Positions 7,372 through 15,034 are shown, counted from the stretch's first letter. The stretch: 20,573 nucleotides of DNA from JBBSHE01 sp038253325 (GCA_038253325.1 JBBSHE010000045.1:1-20573); one strand, 5' to 3'. Numbers and translations: made by a program. Notes: generated from the letters alone by a model not told the origin.

Positions 7372-7457
7372 CTGAGAATAGTACCAGGAAATAGTTGACG
7401 ATTAAACCTTGTTACGTCTACGTTCCATTTCAGCATCAACGATCGACAAAGGATGAC
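7372..7457. promoter_or_regulatory. Divergent marR/yceI control region with AATAGT direct repeats
   Basis: For yceI, a -35 TTGACG (7395-7400) and -10 TACGTT (7419-7424) are spaced by 18 bp. For marR, -10 TACTAT occupies 7378-7383 on the minus strand. AATAGT occurs at 7377-7382 and again at 7390-7395, 13 bp apart, covering the marR -10 and abutting the yceI -35, a good place for MarR to block both promoters. The region is clearly more AT-rich than its surroundings. The operator assignment is inference. Confidence 0.5.
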
Positions 7458-8042
7458 ATGAGCACTGACGCATTTCCCGGGCTCGTCCCAGGCACCTATA
7501 AGCTCGACCCGGCTCATACCCACGTCGGGTTCGTCGTACGGCACATCGTGACGAAGGTTCGCGGGCGCTTCACCAAGTACGACGGCGAGATCGTGATCGC
7601 CGACAACCCGTTGGAGTCGAAGGCGACGGTGACGGTCGATCTCGCATCGGTCGACACCGGCACCCAGCAGCGCGACGACCATCTGCGGTCGAGCGACTTC
7701 TTCGAGGTCGAGAGCCATCCGACCATGACGTACGAGACCACCGAGCTGCGCCTCGATGGAGGCAACCTGGTCGCGCTCGGCAACTTGTCCGTCAAGGGCG
7801 TGACCAGGCCGGTCCAGTTCGACGTCGAGTATGGCGGTGTCGGCAGCGACCCGTACGGCGGAACCAAGCTCGGGCTCGAAGCGACCGGGGAACTCAGCCG
7901 CAAGGACTTCGGCATCACGTTCAACATCCCCCTCGAGGGCGACCAGTTCGTGATCGGCGACAAGGTCACGATCAACCTGACGGTCGAGGCCGACCTGCAG
8001 AAGGCCGTGGACTCCGAGGCTCCCGCCGAGTCGAACGTGTGA
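7458..8042 (+). CDS. YceI-family lipocalin-like polyisoprenoid-binding protein
   Basis: This 194-residue protein starts at ATG 7458 with AAAGGA five bases upstream; the frame runs on to a TTG at 7395 but that part overlaps the promoter. The YceI hallmarks are present: PGTYKLDPAHTHVGFVVRH (11-29), a central FFEVESHPTMTYE motif, LSVKGVTRPVQF, and an end pattern ITFNIPLEGDQFVIGDKVTI. YceI folds as a beta barrel binding long isoprenoid or amphiphilic lipids such as quinones. There is no signal peptide, so this copy is predicted to be cytoplasmic, unlike E. coli YceI. It lies opposite marR, a pairing I recall from other actinobacteria. Its physiological ligand is not predictable from sequence. Confidence 0.93.
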   Translation: MSTDAFPGLVPGTYKLDPAHTHVGFVVRHIVTKVRGRFTKYDGEIVIADNPLESKATVTVDLASVDTGTQQRDDHLRSSDFFEVESHPTMTYETTELRLDGGNLVALGNLSVKGVTRPVQFDVEYGGVGSDPYGGTKLGLEATGELSRKDFGITFNIPLEGDQFVIGDKVTINLTVEADLQKAVDSEAPAESNV

Positions 8043-8060
8043 GCCGTGCCGGTGTGCCGC

Positions 8061-9302
8061 TCAGCTGAGCCGCTCGACGACGAGAGCCATCCCCTGACCG
8101 CCGCCGACGCACATGGTGACCAGTCCGGTCTGCTTGTCGTGGAAGTCGAGCGAGTTGAGCATCGTCGCCTGTAGCCGCGCGCCGGTCATCCCGAACGGGT
8201 GACCGACAGCAATCGCGCCGCCGTTGACGTTGAGCTTGCCGATGTCGATACCCAGGTCCTGGTACGAAGGTACGACCTGGGCAGCGAACGCCTCGTTGAT
8301 CTCGACCAGGTCGATGTCGTCGATCGTCATGCCCGCGCGCTTCAATGCCTGGCGTGAGGCCTCGACGGGTCCGAGGCCCATGATCTCGGGCGACAGCGCT
8401 GTGAGCCCGGTGGCGACGATCCGAGCCAGCGGAGTCACGCCGAGCTCGGCTGCTTTCCGGTCGCTCATGATGACGACTGCCGCTGCACCGTCGTTGAGCG
8501 CACAACAGTTGCCCGCCGTGACGACGCCGTCGGGTCGGAATACCGGCGTCAGCTGCGCCACCGCTTCGTACGTCACACCAGGACGCGGCCCGTCGTCGGC
8601 GGAGACGACCAGTCCGTCGGGACGCGTCACGGGCACGATCTCGCGTTGCCAGAAACCGTTGGCTATCGCCTTCTCGGCGAGGTTCTGGCTGCGCACACCG
8701 AACTCGTCGAGCTCTCTCCGGCTGAGGCCGCGCAGCCCGGCCAGGTTCTCTGCGGTTTGGCCCATCGGGATGTAGATGTCGGGCAGCTCGCCATCTGTTC
8801 GAGGGTCTTGCCACTCGACGCCGCCCGTGGCGGCCGTCGCGGTGCGCCGCTCGGCGTCTGCGTACGCGGGGTTGTGAGTGTCCGGCCTGGGGGCACCTGC
8901 CGCTTGCCGGGGACTGTCAGAGCTGCCCTTCACGAACCGCGACACCGTCTCGACCCCGGCCGAGACGAACACATCACCCTCGCCGGCCTTGATCGCGTGG
9001 AAAGCCATCCGCGAGGTCTGGACGCTCGACGCGCAGTAACGCGTCACCGTCGTACCCGGCAGGTGGTCGTAACCGAGCAGTGTCGCGACCACCCGAGCCA
9101 AGTTGAAGCCTTGCTCACCTCCGGGAAGGCCGCAGCCCAGCATCAGGTCATCGATGTCGGCGGGGTCGAGCTCTGGGACCTTGGCGAGCGCCGCGGCGAC
9201 CATGGAGGCCGCCAGGTCGTCGGGTCGGAAGTCGACAAGCGAGCCCTTTGCTGCCCGCCCGATCGGCGAACGAGCAGTGGCGACGATGACGGCCTCGGAC
9301 AT
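8061..9302 (-). CDS. Acetyl-CoA C-acyltransferase (thiolase)
   Basis: This 413-residue protein has the full thiolase set: nucleophile Cys90 in RYCASSVQ, NGGAIAVGHPFGMTGAR with His368, and the second catalytic Cys398 in CVGGGQGMA. Thiolases cleave 3-ketoacyl-CoA with CoA in beta-oxidation or run the reverse condensation. Length and motifs fit the degradative FadA/AtoB group, but the chain-length preference is not evident. No hydratase/dehydrogenase partner is adjacent, so it is a stand-alone gene. ATG 9302 is preceded by AGGAGG (rc of 9311-9316) at eight bases, one of the best ribosome binding sites in the window, and by a -10 box TAGGCT. It converges on yceI with an 18-bp gap. Confidence 0.93.
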   Translation of the reverse strand: MSEAVIVATARSPIGRAAKGSLVDFRPDDLAASMVAAALAKVPELDPADIDDLMLGCGLPGGEQGFNLARVVATLLGYDHLPGTTVTRYCASSVQTSRMAFHAIKAGEGDVFVSAGVETVSRFVKGSSDSPRQAAGAPRPDTHNPAYADAERRTATAATGGVEWQDPRTDGELPDIYIPMGQTAENLAGLRGLSRRELDEFGVRSQNLAEKAIANGFWQREIVPVTRPDGLVVSADDGPRPGVTYEAVAQLTPVFRPDGVVTAGNCCALNDGAAAVVIMSDRKAAELGVTPLARIVATGLTALSPEIMGLGPVEASRQALKRAGMTIDDIDLVEINEAFAAQVVPSYQDLGIDIGKLNVNGGAIAVGHPFGMTGARLQATMLNSLDFHDKQTGLVTMCVGGGQGMALVVERLS

Positions 9303-9310
9303 GGGCGACT

Positions 9311-9335
9311 CCTCCTACTTCGCCGGTCCAGCCTA
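9311..9335 (-). promoter_or_regulatory. Thiolase promoter -10 box and strong ribosome binding site
   Basis: On the minus strand, TAGGCT (9330-9335) is followed by AGGAGG (9311-9316), eight bases ahead of ATG. Unlike many genes here, this one is predicted to have a short leader with a canonical Shine-Dalgarno sequence. Confidence 0.5.
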
Positions 9336-9352
9336 CTGACCGAACGGAGCCG

Positions 9353-9487
9353 TCCGGTGGCCGTGTCGTGCGAACGGTCTACGGCACGGCTTCGACGCTG
9401 CTCGTTCCGGTCGACCCGAGGAGTGGCCAGCCTCGCAGGCTCAACGCCGTCGAGGTCGCCGCCCTCGAGCTGTTCAGCGAGCCGTGA
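9353..9487 (+). pseudogene. 3' remnant of a hotdog-fold acyl-CoA thioesterase gene
   Basis: In frame 2 the stretch before TGA 9485-9487 reads like the end of an actinobacterial acyl-CoA thioesterase: GTASTLLVPVDPRSGQPRR followed by a VAALELF helix (the last beta strand, the xPRRL turn and the C-terminal helix). The frame remains open upstream only to 9290, and there it is antisense to the thiolase promoter with no thioesterase sequence, so the first two thirds of the gene are missing. The remnant converges on glbO. Similarity is judged by eye from about 40 residues. The alternative is a chance open frame. The left boundary is approximate. Confidence 0.4.
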
Positions 9488-9509
9488 GCCATCCGGGAGG
9501 CAGCAGCGT

Positions 9510-9983
9510 TCAGGTGAGCGGCAGGGTCGGTCGAGATGGCTTCGGGGGCCCTTCGCCGGACCGTCGGCCCTGAGCCTTGGGACCCTCGGGCTCGTCATCG
9601 TTGTCGCCTGGCGAGTTCACGAGGAAGTGGGCGGCGCGTACGACGTACTCCCAGAACTGTCCCTGGTGTTCCGCGTCCATGCCGGACTCTTCGATCGCGA
9701 CGCGCATGTGGTCGAGCCAGTGCCGGGCGGCCCGGGGTGTGACGGCGAACGGGGCGTGGCGCATGCCAAGTCGCGGATGACCACGCTGGTCGGAGTACGT
9801 GGTGGGGCCGCCCCAGAACTGCTCGAAGAACATCGTCAACCGGTGCTCGGCGGGCCCGAGGTCGTCGTGGGGATAGATCGCGCGCAACTCGGCGTCGGAG
9901 GCGACACCTTGGTAGAACCGGTGGATGATCCGGGCGATGGTCGGGTGGCCACCGACCTCGTCATAGAACGTCCGGGCCGTCAC
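9510..9983 (-). CDS. glbO: Group II truncated haemoglobin (GlbO type)
   Basis: This 157-residue protein matches mycobacterial trHbO through most of its length. Tyr24 (B10), Tyr37 (CD1), the EQFWGGPTTYSDQRGHPRL stretch, proximal His76 in MRHAPF and Trp89 (G8) are all present, so haem and ligand binding should be intact. TrHbO proteins handle O2 and reactive oxygen or nitrogen species. About 30 extra residues after LVNSP form a Pro/Lys/acidic low-complexity tail absent from the 128-residue M. tuberculosis protein. Its GTG start overlaps the mscS stop (GTGA), so the two are translated from one message. Function in the cell is inferred from the family. Confidence 0.93.
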   Translation of the reverse strand: MTARTFYDEVGGHPTIARIIHRFYQGVASDAELRAIYPHDDLGPAEHRLTMFFEQFWGGPTTYSDQRGHPRLGMRHAPFAVTPRAARHWLDHMRVAIEESGMDAEHQGQFWEYVVRAAHFLVNSPGDNDDEPEGPKAQGRRSGEGPPKPSRPTLPLT

Positions 9984-10774
9984 GGCTTGTCCTTCTGGTC
10001 GGATGCTGCAAGCCGGGCACTCTCGTGTGCGACGGCGGCGCGCATTGCTCCGACGGTCGGGGCGGGTGTGGCCGGACTCGCAGCGTCCTCCGGTGTGGGC
10101 TGGTCGGGACTGGCGGGGAGCGGCCCGGCGCCGCCCTGGTCGCGGTTGCCGACGCGAAGGATCTCCCCGTTGCGGACGTACCAGATGGTGTTGTCATCGC
10201 CCCGAACCCGCGTCACTCTGAGCCCGACAGCCTCGACCGTCCCGATGGCCGGACCGAGATCGACCAGGTCACCGACACCGTACTGGTCCTCGAGGATCAT
10301 GAAGATCCCACTCAAGAAGTCCTTGACCAGGCTCTGCGCGCCGAAGCCCAGCGCCACGCCGATGATCCCGGCGCTGGCGATCAGCGGGCCGATGTTGTAG
10401 CCGAGCTCGGCGACCACCATGAACATGAGGATGGAGAAGATGACGCCGCTGGAGATGCTCTTCAGCAGCGAGGCCATCGTCTGCGCACGCTGCTGGCGTC
10501 GCTGAACCTGTTCCGGCGACATGTCGATCAACATCTGCGGCACCTTGCCACGGGCCAGAAGGCCCGGCACCGCGCCGTCACTCGCCGTCCGGGTGATCCG
10601 GTCGATCAGTCGGTGCAGGAGCCAGCGGACCACCAGCGCGATCAGCACCAAGGTGATGATCTTGACCGGTTTAGCGATCAGCCAGTCCGATGCGCGGGCG
10701 AGGCCGTCGTTGTGCGTGATCCGTTCGACCAACTGGCACCAGTTGTTGTCGTTGGCGCATACCGAGTCGGACAC
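9980..10774 (-). CDS. Small MscS-family mechanosensitive ion channel
   Basis: From GTG 10774 the protein has 264 residues. The open frame extends to 10990, but those 72 residues are arginine-rich, antisense to the neighbouring gene, and unlike the family; GAAGGGA precedes the GTG. There are three membrane helices (about 38-57, 109-125 and 131-161). The last is the pore helix with the Gly/Ala pattern IGVALGFGAQSLVKDFLSG, followed by the beta domain (GVGDLVDLG ... IWYVRNGEILRVGN). The C-terminal alpha/beta cage of E. coli MscS is missing and replaced by a Pro/Ala-rich tail of about 45 residues. Such short MscS proteins are common in actinobacteria. It should relieve hypo-osmotic stress. It is the promoter-proximal gene of a pair with glbO. 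Confidence 0.9.
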   Translation of the reverse strand: MSDSVCANDNNWCQLVERITHNDGLARASDWLIAKPVKIITLVLIALVVRWLLHRLIDRITRTASDGAVPGLLARGKVPQMLIDMSPEQVQRRQQRAQTMASLLKSISSGVIFSILMFMVVAELGYNIGPLIASAGIIGVALGFGAQSLVKDFLSGIFMILEDQYGVGDLVDLGPAIGTVEAVGLRVTRVRGDDNTIWYVRNGEILRVGNRDQGGAGPLPASPDQPTPEDAASPATPAPTVGAMRAAVAHESARLAASDQKDKP

Positions 10775-10805
10775 CTGCTGCTCGTCCCTTCGTACGATGT
10801 CCTCC

Positions 10806-10822
10806 GACCGTACAGAACGGTC
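10806..10822. promoter_or_regulatory. Inverted repeat GACCGT-ACAGA-ACGGTC upstream of mscS
   Basis: Perfect six-bp arms lie 32 bp upstream of the mscS GTG and overlap a possible minus-strand -10 box TACGGT (10807-10812). Its position suggests an operator or simply the promoter; no regulator can be named. Confidence 0.35.
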
Positions 10823-10866
10823 CGCCACACCGGCGACCCGGCGACGGCGCGGCAGGCGGAGGGCCG

Positions 10867-10872
10867 TAGCGT
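10867..10872 (+). promoter_or_regulatory. -10 box TAGCGT, predicted leaderless start
   Basis: TAGCGT ends seven bases before GTG 10880. There is no Shine-Dalgarno sequence. This spacing is the main reason for preferring that start over ATG 10976. Confidence 0.45.
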
Positions 10873-10879
10873 AGACCGC

Positions 10880-11260
10880 GTGATCGAGGATGTCACCACA
10901 CTGCTTACCAGGGCCTTCAACGCGCCGAGCGGATGGCTGACCGATACCCCGGCGACCTGGCCGGACCCTCCACCGATGTCGACACTCCACGCCATCTTGC
11001 TCTTCGTCGGCGTGCCGCTCGCGATGGTCGTCATCATCACGTTGCTGGTGATGGCTCCGTCCATTGTGCGCGGGCCCCGTTACCGCCTGACTCAGGATTG
11101 GGTTGCTGGACCCGAGTGGTTCGGTCGCCCCGACGGACTAGCGGGCACAGGTCGTGAGGCGAAGGAGATCGGTTCGGCTCAGCAGGCGTCCAAGACCGGA
11201 CAACCGACCGGTGACGGGTCGACGGGGCACGACGTTGGCGGTGCCAGTGCCCGCTGGTGA
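10880..11260 (+). CDS. Small single-pass membrane protein of unknown function
   Basis: This is a 126-residue product from GTG 10880, or 94 residues from ATG 10976 (MSTLHAILLF...). One hydrophobic helix, ILLFVGVPLAMVVIITLLVMA, is followed by a basic RGPRYR motif, a Trp-containing segment (QDWVAGPEWFGRP) and a disordered Gly/Ser/Thr tail. I recall similar short proteins beside DUF5130 genes in other actinobacteria but know no function. The gene is divergent from mscS and overlaps the start of the DUF5130-like gene by about 26 bases, which suggests translational coupling. The upstream 32 residues are less family-like, so the start remains open. Confidence 0.7.
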   Translation: MIEDVTTLLTRAFNAPSGWLTDTPATWPDPPPMSTLHAILLFVGVPLAMVVIITLLVMAPSIVRGPRYRLTQDWVAGPEWFGRPDGLAGTGREAKEIGSAQQASKTGQPTGDGSTGHDVGGASARW

Positions 11261-11636
11261 GGCGTTCACACCCGCTCAGAGCAGTGACATCGCCAAGGCG
11301 ATCATGCAGGCCGAGCGTGCGTCCGGATTCGTCTTCTCGGTTTACGTCGGCGCCGCCGACACCGATGCGCGGTCATTCGCTGAGCGGTTGCACGGTGAGC
11401 TGTCCGACTCGGCGAGATCGGTGCTCGTCATGGTCGATCCTGTGGGGCGGCAACTGGAGGTCGTCACCGGCTCCGTCGTCAGGCGGACCCTGACCAACCG
11501 ACAGTCGGCGCTGGCGGCGATCACCATGCAGGCGGCCTTCGCGACCGGGGACCTCGTACGCGGGATTCAGGGCGGGCTTCAGCAGCTCGCGGCGAACGCC
11601 AGAGCCCCGCAGCTACTGCACACCGACACCCCCTAG
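11235..11636 (+). CDS. DUF5130-like protein (TPM-domain-like)
   Basis: About 133 residues. The core is GEAFTPAQSSDIAKAIMQAERASGFVFSVYVG..., then VLVMVDPVGRQLEVVTG and a helical end with ALAAITMQAAFATGDLVRGI. I recognise this as the actinobacterial DUF5130 family, which resembles TPM domains (alpha/beta sandwich with the VxxxSVY... strand). No signal peptide or membrane helix is present. Start choice is uncertain: TTG 11235 has GGGG seven bases upstream, while GTG 11241 and 11247 are in frame with poorer spacing; all overlap the preceding gene. M. tuberculosis has a similar gene (I recall Rv2468c) also next to pepN. The molecular function is unknown. Confidence 0.8.
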   Translation: MAVPVPAGEAFTPAQSSDIAKAIMQAERASGFVFSVYVGAADTDARSFAERLHGELSDSARSVLVMVDPVGRQLEVVTGSVVRRTLTNRQSALAAITMQAAFATGDLVRGIQGGLQQLAANARAPQLLHTDTP

Positions 11637-11650
11637 CACGCGATGCGCTG

Positions 11651-11727
11651 GTGACCGCATAGGTCACGTGGTGGCGTTGTCGCCGTCGTTCGGTGGCGGA
11701 GTGCCACTCTCGGACTCGGTCAGAGTC
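11651..11727. terminator. Cluster of three short hairpins between convergent DUF5130-like gene and pepN
   Basis: GTGACC-GCATA-GGTCAC (11651-11667), GTGGC-GGAGT-GCCAC (11693-11707) and GACTC-GGTCA-GAGTC (11713-11727) lie in the 112-bp gap between the two convergent stops. Each has a five-base loop. They probably end transcription from both sides; no U tracts are present. Confidence 0.45.
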
Positions 11728-11748
11728 AGATCGGTCGTCTCGAAGTGA

Positions 11749-14316
11749 TCATGTCACGGTTTCAGCCCGGTGACGAGGGTGAGCGGCGTCTCGGGCCTGG
11801 GCCTCGAGATGGCGCTTCATGTCGTCGCGTCCTTCGGATACGTAGCGTTTCGCGGCCGGATTCGCCTCGGTAGTGGCAAGCCATTTGTCGACGACGGTCA
11901 GGGTCTCGGTCGACGCGGGCACCATGGGAAAGAGCGACAGCAATGCGACGGTGGCGCGCTGGGTGCCCTTGTCCTCCCACACGGTGGCCGCCATGTCGAG
12001 GTACTTGTCCCGATACGGCGCGAGCACGTCCTCCTGACCCGCGATCTGAAATGACGACGCGATGCCGCGTTGGGTTTCATTGGGAACGTCGCTGCGTACG
12101 ACGGCGCTGTCCCAGGCGCGCGCCTTCGCCTCTGCCGTCGGGATCATCGCCCGCGTGGCGGCGGCCTTCTCTCGTCCCGAGATCGTGTCGTCGCGAGCGA
12201 GCTCCGCATCGATCTCGGGGTCACCGGCGCGGCCCCGGCGAGCCAACGAGCCGAGCAGCCTCCACCGCAGGTCGGTGTCGACGGTGAGACCCGGAAGTTC
12301 CGCTGACCCGTCGAGCAGGGAGGCGACGAAGTCGAGCGCCTCGTCGGACTTCGCAGCACTTGCGTACGCTCGCACCAGCGCCAGCTGGTGGTCGCCACCT
12401 GGTTCGGCGGCGTCGACGAGGCTCCGCAGGCCCGACTGCCACAGGGCGCCCAACCCACCCCGGTTAGCCGGCGCCGCATAGTTGTTCAGCGCGCTCTGCG
12501 CCTGCCGGAGCAGAGCACCGACGGCTGTCAGGTCCGACTCGGTCCCGATCCCGCGCAGCACGAGGCGTACGTAGTCGCTCGCGGCCATCTCGGCGTCACG
12601 CAGCGTGTCCCATGCCGCGCCCCAGCACAACGCGCGGGATAGGGAGTCGTCCAGCTTGTCGATCGATGCCGTAAGCGTCGCCAACGAGCGCTCGTCCAGC
12701 CGGATCTTGGTGTACGTCAAGTCGCCCTCGTTGACGAGGACCAGGTCGGCCTCCGGTTGGCCAACGAGCTTCGGCACATCCGTCGTGGCGCCCTCGACGT
12801 CGATCTCGTCGCAGATTCGTCGGACCAGGCGGCCGTCGACGAGGTCGTACAATGCGATCGCGAGCCGATGCCGGCGCAACGTCGGGAACTGCCGGTGTGC
12901 CGTCTGCTCGATCGACATCGAGGTGTAGACGCCTTTGTCCATCGTCGACAACGCGCGCATGGTGTTGACGCCAGACGTCTTGAGCCACTCGTCGGACCAG
13001 GCCCGCAGGTCTCGCCCCGACGTCTCCTCGAGCGCGTCGAGCAGGTCGTCCAGCTGACTGTTGGCGTACGCATGTCGCTCGAAGTACGCGCGCAGGCCGG
13101 CGAAGAACTCCTCCTCACCGACCCAGGCGACGAGCTGCCTCAACGCGGACGCACCCTTGGCGTAGGTGATCCCGTCGAAGTTGACCTCGACCGCCTCGAG
13201 GTCGTGGTTGTCCGCTGCAACCGGGTGGGACGTCGGGAGCTGATCTTGGCGGTACGCCCAGTTCTTGCGCAGGTTCGTGAACCCAGTCCAGCTCTCCGTG
13301 AACTCCGTGGCGTGGACCGCGGCGTGGTGTGCAGCCCACTCGGCGAACGACTCATTGAGCCACAAGTCGTCCCACCATCGCATCGTCACCAGGTCGCCGA
13401 ACCACATGTGGGCCATCTCGTGGAGGATCGTGTTGCAGCGCGACTCGTACGCGGCGCGGGTCTGCCGGCTGCGATAGACGTACTCGTCGCGCAGCGTGAC
13501 GCAGCCGGCGTTCTCCATCGCGCCCATGTTGTACTCGGGAACGAAGAGCTGGTCGTACTTCCCGAACGGGTAGGCCATGTCGAACGCGTCCTCGAAGAAC
13601 CCGAACCCTTGCTTGGTCTGCTCGAACATGGTGTCGGCGTCGATGTCCTCCTCCAGAGACTTCCGGACGTAGATTCCGAGGGGGATCTTGCCGCGACTGC
13701 CCTCGTACTCTTCCTGGAGGCTCACATACTCCCCGGCGATCACTGCCGTGATGTACGTCGAGATCGGTTTGGTCGCCGCGAAGTGCCAGCCGGTGCGGTC
13801 GGAGTCCAGCCAGGTCGGCTCGGGAGTCGGCGAGTTGGAGACCACCACCCAGTGCGAGGGCGCGGTCACGTGAAAGGTGAAGCTTGCCTTCAGGTCCGGT
13901 TGCTCGAAGGTCGTGTACACCCGGCGCGCGTCTGCCACCTCGAACTGGGAGTACAGATAGACGCGTCCGTCGACCGGATCTACGAACCGGTGGAGACCCT
14001 CGCCGGTGTGAGTGTACGCGCAGCTCGCAACCACTTCGAGCTCGTTGTCGGCTGCGAGGCCGTCGAGCCTGATCCGGCTGTCCGTGTACGCCTCGGTCGC
14101 GATCTCGGCCCCGTTCAACGTGATCGACGCTATCTCCGCCCCCACCAGGTCGGCAAACGTCGACGCTCCCGGCTCGGAGCACTGGAAACGGATCACGGTG
14201 GTCGAGCCGAAGCGGGTTTCGGAGTCGGTGAGGTCGAGACTGACGTCGTAGCTGTCGACCGTCAGCAGGCTTGCGCGTTCTGCGGCCTCGTCGCGGGTGA
14301 GGTTCGTGCCGGGCAT
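11749..14316 (-). CDS. pepN: Aminopeptidase N (M1 zinc metallopeptidase)
   Basis: From ATG 14316 the protein has 855 residues, the usual length of actinobacterial PepN. The exopeptidase motif GAMEN is at 265-269. The zinc site is HEMAH (His299, Glu300, His303) with the third ligand Glu322 in LWLNESFAEW, exactly spaced. The C-terminal third is the helical ERAP1-like domain. There is no signal peptide, so it acts in the cytoplasm, trimming N-terminal residues from peptides. An in-frame extension to 14415 would overlap the divergent promoter region and looks unlike the family. CAGGAT (14323-14328, minus) six bases before ATG could be a leaderless -10 box. Confidence 0.96.
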   Translation of the reverse strand: MPGTNLTRDEAAERASLLTVDSYDVSLDLTDSETRFGSTTVIRFQCSEPGASTFADLVGAEIASITLNGAEIATEAYTDSRIRLDGLAADNELEVVASCAYTHTGEGLHRFVDPVDGRVYLYSQFEVADARRVYTTFEQPDLKASFTFHVTAPSHWVVVSNSPTPEPTWLDSDRTGWHFAATKPISTYITAVIAGEYVSLQEEYEGSRGKIPLGIYVRKSLEEDIDADTMFEQTKQGFGFFEDAFDMAYPFGKYDQLFVPEYNMGAMENAGCVTLRDEYVYRSRQTRAAYESRCNTILHEMAHMWFGDLVTMRWWDDLWLNESFAEWAAHHAAVHATEFTESWTGFTNLRKNWAYRQDQLPTSHPVAADNHDLEAVEVNFDGITYAKGASALRQLVAWVGEEEFFAGLRAYFERHAYANSQLDDLLDALEETSGRDLRAWSDEWLKTSGVNTMRALSTMDKGVYTSMSIEQTAHRQFPTLRRHRLAIALYDLVDGRLVRRICDEIDVEGATTDVPKLVGQPEADLVLVNEGDLTYTKIRLDERSLATLTASIDKLDDSLSRALCWGAAWDTLRDAEMAASDYVRLVLRGIGTESDLTAVGALLRQAQSALNNYAAPANRGGLGALWQSGLRSLVDAAEPGGDHQLALVRAYASAAKSDEALDFVASLLDGSAELPGLTVDTDLRWRLLGSLARRGRAGDPEIDAELARDDTISGREKAAATRAMIPTAEAKARAWDSAVVRSDVPNETQRGIASSFQIAGQEDVLAPYRDKYLDMAATVWEDKGTQRATVALLSLFPMVPASTETLTVVDKWLATTEANPAAKRYVSEGRDDMKRHLEAQARDAAHPRHRAETVT

Positions 14317-14404
14317 GTCCCGATCCTGGCACGGTCGGGGACGGCGCGAGAAACCCGGTACCTCGAGGCGGAATGTCCGGCGTCGAAACTTCGCTGTACC
14401 GGAC

Positions 14405-15034
14405 GTGACCGACACAGCTGCGCCAACGTCCGGGGCCGTAATGGCCGATTTCTGGTTCGACCCGACCTGCCCATGGGCATGGATCGCCTCACGATGGATG
14501 AAGGAAGTCGAGCAGGTACGGGACGTCTCGACCCGTTTTCACGTGATGAGTCTGGCCGACCTCAATGAAGGACGTGACCTCGACCCGGATTACCGCAAGG
14601 CGATGGACAAGGCCTGGGGGCCGGTTCGCGTCTGCGTGGCGGCCGCCCAGGCGCATGGCGACGAGGTTCTCGACCGGCTCTACACCGAGCTCGGTGTGCG
14701 GTTCCACAACGAACGGCTCCCGCGGACCCGGGAGACCATCGCGGCGGCGCTCGAGGCGTCCAAGCTGCCGACGACCCTCGTCGACGCGATGGACTCGACG
14801 GAGTTCGACGACGACGTACGAAAGTCGCATCACGCCGGCATCGACCTGGTCGGTATGGACGTCGGTACGCCGATCATCGCCGTCGAGGGTGTCGCGTTCT
14901 TCGGACCGGTCGTCACGCCCATTCCGCGCGATGAGGAAGCCGGGCGGCTCTGGGATGGCGTACGTCTGGTTGCCGGCGTCCCCGGCTTCTACGAGCTCAA
15001 GCGGACCAGGACGGCCGACCCCGTCTTTGAATGA
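14405..15034 (+). CDS. DsbA-fold oxidoreductase, mycothiol-dependent nitroreductase type (Rv2466c-like)
   Basis: This 209-residue protein closely follows M. tuberculosis Rv2466c: ADFWFDPTCPWAW at the N-terminus, then FHVMSLADLNE, KAWGPVRVCVAAAQAHG, RKSHHAGIDLVG-MDVGTPII, GVAFFGPVV and the ending ELKRTRTADP. Rv2466c reduces substrates, including nitro prodrugs, using mycothiol. Here the active-site motif is CPWA (Cys22, Ala25) where Rv2466c has CPWC, so a monothiol mechanism with mycothiol as co-substrate is expected. GTG 14405 gives nearly the mycobacterial length; ATG 14441 with GGGG five bases upstream is the alternative. It is divergent from pepN, as in M. tuberculosis. Confidence 0.88.
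   Translation: MTDTAAPTSGAVMADFWFDPTCPWAWIASRWMKEVEQVRDVSTRFHVMSLADLNEGRDLDPDYRKAMDKAWGPVRVCVAAAQAHGDEVLDRLYTELGVRFHNERLPRTRETIAAALEASKLPTTLVDAMDSTEFDDDVRKSHHAGIDLVGMDVGTPIIAVEGVAFFGPVVTPIPRDEEAGRLWDGVRLVAGVPGFYELKRTRTADPVFE

Noticed and set aside
8059..8070. GCTCAGCTGAGC palindrome at the thiolase stop
   Set aside because: Twelve bp with no loop; too compact for an RNA hairpin and not clearly placed as an operator.
8646..10400. A 584-codon open frame on the plus strand through thiolase, globin and mscS
   Set aside because: It crosses three well-supported minus-strand genes and their boundaries; this is a high-GC shadow.
10775..10990. 72-residue N-terminal extension of the MscS protein
   Set aside because: Arginine-rich, antisense to the neighbouring start, and unlike the family; GTG 10774 gives a normal N-terminus.
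12757..14568. A 603-codon open frame opposite pepN
   Set aside because: It mirrors the codon bias of pepN on the other strand, has an Arg/Val/Gly-rich product with no family pattern, and pepN has complete catalytic motifs.
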